NCBI GenBank assembly: GCA_031255815.1
Contig: JAIRRU010000257.1
Location: 1-5,702, forward strand
DNA from: Treponema sp.
GTDB taxonomy: Bacteria > Spirochaetota > Spirochaetia > Treponematales > Breznakiellaceae
Direction of reading: 5' to 3'
DNA length: 5,702 nt
The notes below the pieces were generated by a model. It saw nothing but the letters and a program-made list of their open reading frames with translations. It searched no databases and was not told the origin of the DNA. This document shows, piece after piece, positions 1 to 5,702 of the stretch. Each line of letters opens with the position of its first letter. Positions within the stretch are counted from its first letter, which is position 1. The translations under genes were made by a program, and so were the position numbers.

Positions 1-540
1 GTCGTAGAACATCTCCGAATCGGGGCCGCAGGGGCCGGTAGTCCCGGCGGGGCCCCACCAGTTGTCCTCCTTGGGCCGGTAGCTGATGCGGCTTTCCGGA
101 ATGCCCAGGGATCGCCACACCGCCGCGGATTCCTCGTCCCGGGGGGCGTCCCCGTCCCCGGCGAACACCGTAACCCCCAGCTTCTCCGCCGGGATGCCCA
201 GCCATTGGGGGGAGGTGAGGAATTCGAAGCTCATTTTAATGGCCCCTTCCTTGAAGTAATCCCCCAAAGACCAGTTCCCCAGCATCTCAAAGAAGGTAAG
301 GTGGCTGGGATCCCCCACCGCGTCGATGTCCACCGTTCGGATGCACTTCTGGTAATCCACCAGCCGCTTCCCCGCGGGATGATCCTCCCCCAGAAGGTAG
401 GGAACCAGGGGGTGCATCCCGGCGGTGGTAAAGAGGACGGTAGGATCGTTATCGGGCAGGAGGGATTTGCCCTGGATCTGGACATGGCCCCGGGATTTAA
501 AGAATTCGATGTATTTTGAGCGGAGTTCGTCGGCTGTCAT
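1..540 (-). CDS. alaS: alanyl-tRNA synthetase, N-terminal 180 residues (3' end outside window)
   Basis: AlaS charges tRNA-Ala with alanine using ATP in the cytoplasm. The visible 180 residues are the start of the class II aminoacylation domain. They show an N-terminal segment [10 protein letters not shown] (10-19), a motif-1 region [18 protein letters not shown] (32-49), a motif-2 region [19 protein letters not shown] (79-97), and [15 protein letters not shown] (166-180) at the window edge. The motif-2 lead-in is [17 protein letters not shown], not the usual bacterial QKC(V/I)RAGGKHNDLENVG..RHH. From memory, this variant occurs in the short (about 600-residue) AlaS of spirochaetes and some candidate phyla, compared with about 876 residues in E. 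coli. The length here cannot be checked because the gene is cut. The ATG at 540 is the first possible start: an in-frame TAA lies at 552-550. No Shine-Dalgarno sequence precedes it. It is transcribed divergently from the SDR-like gene. Identity is secure; the subtype assignment is from recall. Confidence 0.96.
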   Translation of the reverse strand, partial: MTADELRSKYIEFFKSRGHVQIQGKSLLPDNDPTVLFTTAGMHPLVPYLLGEDHPAGKRLVDYQKCIRTVDIDAVGDPSHLTFFEMLGNWSLGDYFKEGAIKMSFEFLTSPQWLGIPAEKLGVTVFAGDGDAPRDEESAAVWRSLGIPESRISYRPKEDNWWGPAGTTGPCGPDSEMFYD

Positions 541-546
541 GGGGCC

Positions 547-576
547 ATGTTACCACAAACCGGCCCGCCTGCTCAA
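547..576 (-). promoter_or_regulatory. putative leaderless promoter of alaS
   Basis: Read on the minus strand, a -35-like TTGAGC (576-571; four of six matches to TTGACA) is followed after 18 bases by a -10-like TAACAT (552-547; four of six to TATAAT). The six bases GGCCCC then separate the hexamer from the alaS ATG. Transcription starting about seven bases after the -10 element would begin at the AUG. There is no purine-rich ribosome binding site, which fits a leaderless mRNA. The evidence is positional, but the same geometry occurs at the other two genes here. Confidence 0.5.
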
Positions 577-611
577 TAATCCGCCCTTCGCTTCCGGCGG
601 TTATACATCTA

Positions 612-690
612 ACCACGGAACATTTCCCAAAAGCTGAAGTTTTGGGAGCATTTCCCAAAACCCGGTTGGTTTCGGAAAATGCTCTTGAAA
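612..690. repeat. three imperfect 21-bp palindromes, possible operator array
   Basis: Three related elements lie at 612-632, 640-660 and 670-690, the last in inverted orientation. Aligned in one register they share GARCATTTYCCRAAA, with some variation. The middle copy is a perfect inverted repeat, TTTTGGGA-GCATT-TCCCAAAA. CATTTCCCAAAA is repeated exactly at 621-632 and 649-660. Start-to-start spacings are 28 and 30 bp. The array sits about 35-115 bp upstream of the proposed alaS -35 element and about 160 bp from the other promoter. Palindromic sites repeated near a divergent promoter pair suggest binding by a dimeric regulator, but an RNA hairpin cluster or a degenerate dispersed repeat is also possible. 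No regulator family was recognised. Confidence 0.55.
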
Positions 691-710
691 AAGCGGTTTT
701 CGGCATAAAA

Positions 711-742
711 GTTCGCGCGGTTCGCGGCTGTTTAAACCGCGG
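711..742. repeat. short GC-rich direct and inverted repeat
   Basis: GTTCGCG occurs twice in tandem with a 9-bp period (711-717 and 720-726). The second copy runs into an inverted repeat, CGCGG (723-727) with CCGCG (737-741), enclosing CTGTTTAAA; the 8-bp palindrome GTTTAAAC (730-737) overlaps it. It could form a small hairpin on either strand. No T-run follows, so it is not a typical terminator. Function unknown; short GC-rich repeats of this size can arise by chance. Confidence 0.3.
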
Positions 743-849
743 ATTGCCGCCTTCGCCCGGGTTTGAAATGGGGGCTTCGTAATCGCGCTGTTTTGGGGCT
801 AATATCGGCGGCCGGGACGGTTTCCGGAGAATTTTTCGCTTTAAGGCGC

Positions 850-878
850 TTGCGGTAAGAGCTGCCGGCAGGTACACT
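850..878 (+). promoter_or_regulatory. putative leaderless promoter of the SDR-like gene
   Basis: A weak -35-like TTGCGG (850-855) is followed after 17 bases by the -10-like TACACT (873-878; four of six matches to TATAAT). Six bases, GCTAAC, separate the hexamer from the ATG at 885. The only purine cluster upstream, CAGG near 869-872, ends 12 bases before the ATG and overlaps the promoter, so it would not be in a transcript started at the expected point. The layout matches that upstream of alaS and purL. Confidence 0.45.
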
Positions 879-884
879 GCTAAC

Positions 885-1685
885 ATGACCCGGGGTATAT
901 TAGTTGTGGGAAATGAGTCGCCTCTCGTTTCCGCGGTAGCCGCCGAGACGGCAAAGAGAGTTTCCCGTTTCGCCTTAGTCCTTATTCCCAACCGGCTGTC
1001 GGAACAGTCAAAAAACGACAGCCTCCTGCAGGCGGCGGGCCGCATCCCCCGGCGCGACGTAGCCTCAGCTTTCCGTTTTGCCGTTTCCCCCCGGAAGGAA
1101 CCGGGGATCGCAGGGCTTAGAACAGAACCGCTCCGTGCGGCCGCGGAGTCCGGGGATCCTGAGGATTCGGTGGTCGCCCTGCAGTGGAACCCCGGAAGCC
1201 CTATCGCCGCCCGTACCCTGATCCTCTCCGCGGAAAACCGGCTGGAGCATATCGACAACGCCATACTGGTCTGCGCCCCTCCGGCCTTCCGCAAGCCCGC
1301 CGCGGAACTTCCCCCGGCGGATATCGACCACATGATAAACGACCATGTTAACGGCTGGATCTTTCTGGTTCGGGAGCTGGCCGCCGTTTTCCGCGCCCGG
1401 AAATCCGGGGCTCTGGCCCTGGTGCTTTCCGATCTCAACCTCGGCGGCGCCAACGAAGGCGTACCGGATCTGCTGGGGCCGCCGGCCGCCGCCGCTTTTC
1501 GCGCCTTTACCCAATCCCTGCTTTCATGCGCGGGAAACGAGCCTTACCTGACCATGGGTTTTTCTTCCACCGAATTGGGCGAGGAAGGCGATTTTGCCGC
1601 CTTTATCTTTAAGCTGATCGACGAGGGCAACCGGCGCAACAACGGCAAGTGGCACAAGCACGGCCGCCTGGGCTTTTTCAGGTAA
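885..1685 (+). CDS. degenerate Rossmann-fold / SDR-like protein of unknown function
   Basis: This 266-residue protein has no signal peptide or membrane span and should be cytoplasmic. Its layout resembles a short-chain dehydrogenase/reductase. There is an N-terminal strand ILVVGN (5-10) where the glycine-rich nucleotide loop should be, a strand NAILVCAPP (125-133) at the NNAG position, a long helix around MINDHVNGWIFLVRELAAVF (150-169), then GALALVLSD (175-183) and a helix PPAAAAFRAFTQSLL (199-213). Key SDR features are missing. The TGxxxGxG loop reads VGNESPLVS, NNAG reads CAPP, and the YxxxK catalytic pair is replaced by small residues near 200-204. It may be a non-catalytic or structural relative, or a divergent enzyme. 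The ATG at 885 is the only ATG, GTG or TTG in frame after the stop at 780-782. Codons show the high third-position G+C of the neighbours, supporting a real gene. The last 8 bp overlap the 3' end of convergent purL. The SDR assignment rests on fold pattern only. Confidence 0.75.
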   Translation: MTRGILVVGNESPLVSAVAAETAKRVSRFALVLIPNRLSEQSKNDSLLQAAGRIPRRDVASAFRFAVSPRKEPGIAGLRTEPLRAAAESGDPEDSVVALQWNPGSPIAARTLILSAENRLEHIDNAILVCAPPAFRKPAAELPPADIDHMINDHVNGWIFLVRELAAVFRARKSGALALVLSDLNLGGANEGVPDLLGPPAAAAFRAFTQSLLSCAGNEPYLTMGFSSTELGEEGDFAAFIFKLIDEGNRRNNGKWHKHGRLGFFR

Positions 1686-4600
1686 AGTAGGCCACCCCGG
1701 CCTGGAAGATCCGCTGCTCCTTGTTTCCCGGAATGTTGATATGCACATACGGCCCCCGCCGTTCCGAATGCCCCATCTTTCCCAGCACCCTCCCGTCGGG
1801 GCTGCTGATCCCCTCGAGGGCAAAATCCGATCCGTTGGGATTATCCGGTTCCCCCATGGCGGGGCGGCCTTCGGCATCGGCGTAGCAGAAGGCCGCCTGC
1901 CCGGTTTTGAACAGGGCCTCCCCCTCCTCCCGGCTGATGACCAGCCGGCCTTCGCCGTGGCTTACCGGGATAATATGGAGCGCGCCGGGTTCTTCCAGGC
2001 TCAGCCAGGGGGAGCGGGCGGACATGACCCTGGTACGGACCATCCGGGACACGTGGCGCCCGATCCGGTTGAAGGTAAGGGTGGGCATGTCCGGCCCGGC
2101 CTCCCGGTAAACGCCGTAGGGAACGAGCCCCAGCTTGATGAGGGCCTGGAATCCGTTACAGATCCCCAGTATGAGGCCGTCCCGCTTCTCCAGAAGGCCG
2201 CTTACCGCGTCGGCAATGGCCGGGGAACGCAGCGCGTTGGCAATGAATTTTCCCGATCCCTCAGGCTCGTCTCCGGCGCTGAAGCCGCCGGAGAGGGCAA
2301 GTATCTGGGCTTCCCCTATTGCCGCCGCCAGTTCCCGGGTGGATTCGGCGATATCTTCCCGGCCCCGGTTGCGGAAGACCAGCAGCCGGGTTCTGGCTCC
2401 CGCTTCCCGGAAGGCCCGCTCCATATCCCATTCACAGTTGGTTCCGGGGAACACGGGAAGCAGCGCCAGCGGAGCCCCCGCGCCCCGCGCCCCCGCCGAT
2501 CCGGCCCTGATCCGGGCGGGACGCCGCCCCTCCCCGCGATCAGCGGCGCGGCAGGCCGATAGCGCAAGGATCCCGTCTTCAGAAAAAGCGTCCGTCCGTC
2601 CGGCTGTTCCGGCTTCCCCCTCCGCAGGGGCGCTGTCTGAGCTCTGGGGGTAGACCCGGGAAAGGGGGCCTTCGTAAGCCCGCCGCAGGGCCGCCAGGGG
2701 AAGCTCCGCTGCCCCGTCTTCTCCCCCCCCGGAGGAGCCGGAGGCGATCCGGAAGACCGGATCTTCCAGGGTCAGTCCGGCAAAAATCCAGGAAGCGCCC
2801 CCTTCGAGGATGGAACGGGCCGCCTCCGGGAAAAGGCCGCTCCCGCCGCCATTGCCGCTTCCCCCTGCAGGGGCGATTTCGGCCAGCACCGATCCCTGGT
2901 ACGTTTTTTCGCCGATAAGCCGGAAAGCCCCGGCCTCAGCCTGGACGCCCGTATTGTTGCCGAAGGCCATAAGGGCCAGGGCCGCCGCGAGGCCGCCCGC
3001 CTGCACCGGATAGGCGGCCCGGACAAGGCCGGCGGCGCCCAGTTCCCGCAGGGCGTTCATATTCGCCCGGAATACTTCCCATTCGCCCCTCCCCTCTTCC
3101 CCGCCGCCCTGGGCCAAAAGGACGATCCGGTTCCCCGCCGCCCCGCTCAGGGCCCCTCCCCGGATACCGGCGGCGGGGGCCGTCCCGGCGGCAAAGGCCG
3201 CCAGGCTCGCGGGCACGGCAATGTCTATCCCGCGGCCGGGATCCCGGTAGTTTCCCGACATGGAATCCTTCCCCCCGATGGCGGGGACGCCCAGTTCCAG
3301 CTGGGCTTCCAGGGCCCCCAGCAGGGCCGCGGCGGTTCTCCCCCAGCTTTCCGGATTTTCGGGACGCTCGAAGTATTCCTGCAGGCTCAGGCGGGCCTTC
3401 CAGGGGTCTCCCCCCAGGCAGCAGAATTTTGCCAGGGCTTCCCGGACTGATCCCTTGGCGCCCTCGTAGGGATCCTGCTCCAGGAGATAGGGATCGTAGC
3501 CGAAACTCATAAGGCTCGCGGTACGGCAGCGCTTTTCCGCCGAGGGGAGCAGAGCCGCGATGCCGCACTCCGGCGTTCCCTGCTCCGCCCCGCCCCAGGG
3601 GAAAAGCACCGAGGCCGCGCCGACCGAACCGTCAAAGCGTTCCTGCAGACCCCGGCGGCTTCCGCTGCGGAGGGAACCCAGCTCCTGTTCCAGATTGTCC
3701 AGCAGAACCCGCGGGGAAAGGGAGGCCGTTTCGGGATCGGCGGATTCGCTGCGGGCCTTCCCGCCGCGCCGCCTGTCCGCCCCGGGAGGGGGGATGCGGG
3801 CCGCCGCCGAGCGGGGCGCGCCGCGGGAATCGAGGAAGTCCCGGGAAAGGTCAACGATGGCCCGGCCCCGCCAGAACATACGGAGCCTGGCCTCCCGGGG
3901 CCGGGGTTCTCCGGCGCTTACCCGGGCGACGGTCACCGCGTCCAGATTTTCCCGCGCCGCCAGAGCGGTGAAGGCATCCGCGTCCGCCGGCGCGACCACC
4001 ACCGCCATCCGCTCCTGGGATTCGGAGATGGCAAGCTCAATGCCGTCCAGCCCGGCGTATTTTTTGGGAAGCGCGTCAAGGTTGATGTCGAGCCCCGGGG
4101 CCAGTTCCCCCACCGCCACCGACACGCCCCCGGCGCCAAAATCGTTACAGCGCTTGATAAGGGCGGCGGCCCGGGGGTTCCGGAAGAGCCGCTGGAGTTT
4201 CCGTTCTTCCACCGCGTTCCCCTTCTGAACCTCCGCCCCGGCGCTCTCCACCGATTCCCCGGTATGAACCTTGGAAGAGCCCGTGGCCCCGCCTATGCCG
4301 TCCCGCCCGGTTTTGCCCCCCGCCAGGAGCACCAGGTCTCCCGGCGCGGGCTCCTCGCGCCGCACCCAGGCGGCGGGAACCGCGGCGATAACCGCCCCCA
4401 GTTCCATCCGTTTCGCGAGGAAACCGGGATGGTAGAATTCCGCCACCTGCCCGGTGGCAAGGCCGATCTGGTTACCGTAGGAGGAGTAACCCGCCGCGGC
4501 GCCGCGGGCTATCCTGATCTGGGGGAGCTTTCCCGGCAGGGTTTCGGAAAGGCTCCGGCGGGGATCGCCGCCGCCGCTGATCCGCATGGCCTGGTGGACG

Positions 4601-5670
4601 TAGGCACGTCCGGACAGGGGATCCCGGATCGCCCCGCCCAGGCAGGTGGCCGCCCCGCCGAAGGGCTCTATCTCCGTGGGGTGGTTGTGGGTCTCGTTCT
4701 TGAAGAGGAGGAGCCAGGGTTCCCGGGAGCCGTCGTCGAATTCGGCCTCGATTTTAACGGTACAGGCGTTGATCTCCGCCGATTCGTCCACATCCCCGGC
4801 AAGCCCCCGTTTTTTCAGCAGCTTCGCCCCGATGGTGGCCATATCCATCAGGGAACGCGGCCGGGTGTCCGCCGCGGAACCGTAAAGCTCCCGGCGGGCG
4901 GCCTCGTACAGATCCCCCGCATGCCGCAGCGCGGGATCGGCGATGTCCAGTTCGTCCAGACTGGTAGTAAAAGTGGTGTGCCGGCAGTGGTCCGACCAGT
5001 AAGTGTCCAGAACCCGCAGCTCCGCCAGCGTAGGGTCCCGTTTTACCGCGGCAAAGTAAGCGCGGCAGAATTCCAGATCCGCCGTTCCCATGGCAAGGCC
5101 GTAGCGTTTTGCCAGGGCTTCAAGATCCGCCCCCCGGATAAAGCCTTCAAGAACCGGCACGTCGGCGGGGACGAGTTCGGGATCCTCAAGGGAGGAGGGA
5201 AGTTCCGGCGAAGCTTCCCGGGAATCCACCGGGTTGATGAGGTAGCGCTTAACCGCCTCCAGGGCTTTTTCGGAAACAGGAATACTGCCGGATCTGAAAA
5301 TAAAAAAGCGGGCGCTTTTAATCCGGGGCTTGATCCCGACGGCAAGTTCGGCGCACTGCTCCGCCGAATCGGAACGCTGATCGTACTGGCCGGGCAGGTA
5401 CTCGACGCCGAAGTAACGATCCCCTTCCCCAAGGGGGAGGGAAAAAAACACCCGGTCGCATTGGGGTTCGGAAAAAACCAGATCCCCTGTCCGGCGGAAA
5501 TCGTCCTCCCCAAGCCCCCAGGCGTCGTAACGGTTAAGGATCCTTAAGCCCGCCAGATCCCGCAGCTCCGGGTACCGGGGCCCCAGAAAATCCGCAAGTT
5601 CCGCCTTTAGCTGCCGGGCTTCCACGTCGAAGCCCTCCCTCTTTTCAACAAAAACCCGCCGCACCTTCAT
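1678..5670 (-). CDS. purL: phosphoribosylformylglycinamidine synthase, single-chain, with fused glutaminase domain
   Basis: PurL makes FGAM from FGAR, glutamine and ATP, the fourth step of de novo purine synthesis, in the cytoplasm. The 1330 residues carry the whole enzyme. There is a PurS-like N-terminal domain (about 1-95, starting RRVFVEK), a linker ending in YWSDHCRHTTF (224-234), and a first synthase half with NETHNHPTEIEPFGGAAT (325-342), GGKTGRDGIGGATGSS (431-446) and CNDFGAGGVSVAVGEL (508-523). A second half has GVPAIGGKDSMSG (794-806). The C-terminal class I glutaminase starts near LLPVFPGTNCEWDMERAF (1070-1087), with nucleophile Cys1171 in GICNGF, PVSHGEGR (1235-1242), and His1301/Glu1303 in GHSER completing the triad. 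Length is slightly above the roughly 1240-1300 usual for long-form PurL. Sequence style (YSSYGNQIGLATGQVAE, FPGTNCE) resembles the Clostridia/Firmicutes clade more than E. coli. Extra length lies in low-complexity linkers near 618-650, 935-985 and 1008-1065. The start is forced by an in-frame TAG at 5682-5680. No Shine-Dalgarno sequence is present. The frame is intact and all catalytic residues are present. Confidence 0.98.
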   Translation of the reverse strand: MKVRRVFVEKREGFDVEARQLKAELADFLGPRYPELRDLAGLRILNRYDAWGLGEDDFRRTGDLVFSEPQCDRVFFSLPLGEGDRYFGVEYLPGQYDQRSDSAEQCAELAVGIKPRIKSARFFIFRSGSIPVSEKALEAVKRYLINPVDSREASPELPSSLEDPELVPADVPVLEGFIRGADLEALAKRYGLAMGTADLEFCRAYFAAVKRDPTLAELRVLDTYWSDHCRHTTFTTSLDELDIADPALRHAGDLYEAARRELYGSAADTRPRSLMDMATIGAKLLKKRGLAGDVDESAEINACTVKIEAEFDDGSREPWLLLFKNETHNHPTEIEPFGGAATCLGGAIRDPLSGRAYVHQAMRISGGGDPRRSLSETLPGKLPQIRIARGAAAGYSSYGNQIGLATGQVAEFYHPGFLAKRMELGAVIAAVPAAWVRREEPAPGDLVLLAGGKTGRDGIGGATGSSKVHTGESVESAGAEVQKGNAVEERKLQRLFRNPRAAALIKRCNDFGAGGVSVAVGELAPGLDINLDALPKKYAGLDGIELAISESQERMAVVVAPADADAFTALAARENLDAVTVARVSAGEPRPREARLRMFWRGRAIVDLSRDFLDSRGAPRSAAARIPPPGADRRRGGKARSESADPETASLSPRVLLDNLEQELGSLRSGSRRGLQERFDGSVGAASVLFPWGGAEQGTPECGIAALLPSAEKRCRTASLMSFGYDPYLLEQDPYEGAKGSVREALAKFCCLGGDPWKARLSLQEYFERPENPESWGRTAAALLGALEAQLELGVPAIGGKDSMSGNYRDPGRGIDIAVPASLAAFAAGTAPAAGIRGGALSGAAGNRIVLLAQGGGEEGRGEWEVFRANMNALRELGAAGLVRAAYPVQAGGLAAALALMAFGNNTGVQAEAGAFRLIGEKTYQGSVLAEIAPAGGSGNGGGSGLFPEAARSILEGGASWIFAGLTLEDPVFRIASGSSGGGEDGAAELPLAALRRAYEGPLSRVYPQSSDSAPAEGEAGTAGRTDAFSEDGILALSACRAADRGEGRRPARIRAGSAGARGAGAPLALLPVFPGTNCEWDMERAFREAGARTRLLVFRNRGREDIAESTRELAAAIGEAQILALSGGFSAGDEPEGSGKFIANALRSPAIADAVSGLLEKRDGLILGICNGFQALIKLGLVPYGVYREAGPDMPTLTFNRIGRHVSRMVRTRVMSARSPWLSLEEPGALHIIPVSHGEGRLVISREEGEALFKTGQAAFCYADAEGRPAMGEPDNPNGSDFALEGISSPDGRVLGKMGHSERRGPYVHINIPGNKEQRIFQAGVAYFT

Positions 5671-5676
5671 GGAACC

Positions 5677-5682
5677 AGTCTA
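5677..5682 (-). promoter_or_regulatory. putative -10 element of purL (leaderless arrangement)
   Basis: On the minus strand TAGACT (four of six matches to TATAAT) lies six bases, GGTTCC, before the purL ATG, the same spacing as at the other two genes. Its TAG is also the in-frame stop that closes the purL frame upstream. The remaining 20 bases to the window edge are C-rich on this strand and contain no purine-rich ribosome binding site. The -35 region would lie at or beyond the edge and cannot be checked. Confidence 0.4.
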
Positions 5683-5702
5683 GCGGGAAGCGGAGGGGGG
5701 GG

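Larger units (their letters stand above)
541..884. other. divergent intergenic region between alaS and the SDR-like gene
   Basis: This 344-bp stretch has no credible gene. It is visibly richer in A and T than the flanking coding sequence, and open frames crossing it are continuations of non-coding frames. It holds a putative alaS promoter at its left end, three related 21-bp imperfect palindromes at 612-690, a small GC-rich direct and inverted repeat at 711-742, and a putative promoter for the SDR-like gene at its right end. Between about 745 and 849 nothing recognisable is seen. No tRNA cloverleaf, T-box or known riboswitch was recognised by eye. Confidence 0.8.

Noticed and set aside
546..548. 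Alternative ATG for alaS eight bases upstream of the chosen start.
   Set aside because: It is out of frame with alaS, and the alaS frame has a stop at 552-550 just upstream.
497..1453. Long minus-strand open frame (318 residues) antisense to the SDR-like gene and running through the intergenic region.
   Set aside because: Its product is rich in Arg, Ser and Ala with no recognisable motif, and it overlaps alaS at one end. The opposite strand encodes a protein with a coherent Rossmann-like pattern. Long antisense frames are expected at this G+C content.
1689..1703. Small inverted repeat AGGCC-ACCCC-GGCCT near the convergent junction, considered as a terminator.
   Set aside because: The stem is only 5 bp, there is no T-run on either strand, and it lies inside the purL coding sequence.
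1741..2562. 273-residue plus-strand open frame antisense to the PurL glutaminase domain.
   Set aside because: The opposite strand encodes the full Cys/His/Glu glutaminase triad; this frame is low-complexity and compositionally a shadow.
4264..5547. 427-residue plus-strand open frame inside purL.
   Set aside because: It lies entirely antisense to conserved purL domains and its Gly/Pro/Arg-rich product shows no fold pattern. It is a mirror of GC-rich codons.
5683..5702. G-rich run at the right edge (C-rich on the purL strand), considered as a regulatory tract or ribosome binding site.
   Set aside because: On the purL coding strand it is C-rich and too far from the ATG to act as a Shine-Dalgarno site, and it is truncated by the window edge.

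Overview
This 5.7-kb window is GC-rich bacterial DNA (above 60% G+C by eye) with strong G/C preference at third codon positions. It holds three protein genes: the 5' part of alaS (alanyl-tRNA synthetase, minus strand, running off the left edge), an unnamed gene for a degenerate Rossmann/SDR-like protein (plus strand), and a complete purL (phosphoribosylformylglycinamidine synthase, 1330 residues, minus strand). No tRNA, rRNA, insertion sequence, CRISPR array or prophage gene was seen. The AlaS N-terminus is of the compact, divergent type I associate with spirochaetes and some candidate phyla. PurL is the long single-chain form with a fused glutaminase domain, resembling the clade found in Clostridia and some other anaerobes. 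Together these fit a high-GC member of the Spirochaetota, perhaps Treponema-like, but that assignment is an inference and not secure.

Layout. Positions 1-540 are alaS. Positions 541-884 form a 344-bp divergent intergenic region that is visibly richer in A and T than its surroundings. It contains three related imperfect palindromes (612-690), a smaller GC-rich repeat cluster, and putative promoters facing outward at each end. Positions 885-1685 are the SDR-like gene. It converges on purL (5670 down to 1678), and the two reading frames overlap by 8 bp at their 3' ends. The last 32 bp upstream of purL are C-rich on its coding strand and hold its putative -10 element.

The most notable signal is shared by all three genes. 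Each has a TANNNT hexamer (TAACAT, TACACT, TAGACT) separated from its ATG by exactly six bases, no recognisable Shine-Dalgarno sequence, and no alternative start codon upstream in frame. This is the arrangement expected of leaderless transcripts, where the mRNA begins at or next to the AUG. It suggests leaderless expression may be routine in this organism, including for core housekeeping genes.

The genes do not form one pathway: AlaS serves translation, PurL serves de novo purine synthesis, and the SDR-like protein has no assignable role. No operon is visible inside the window.
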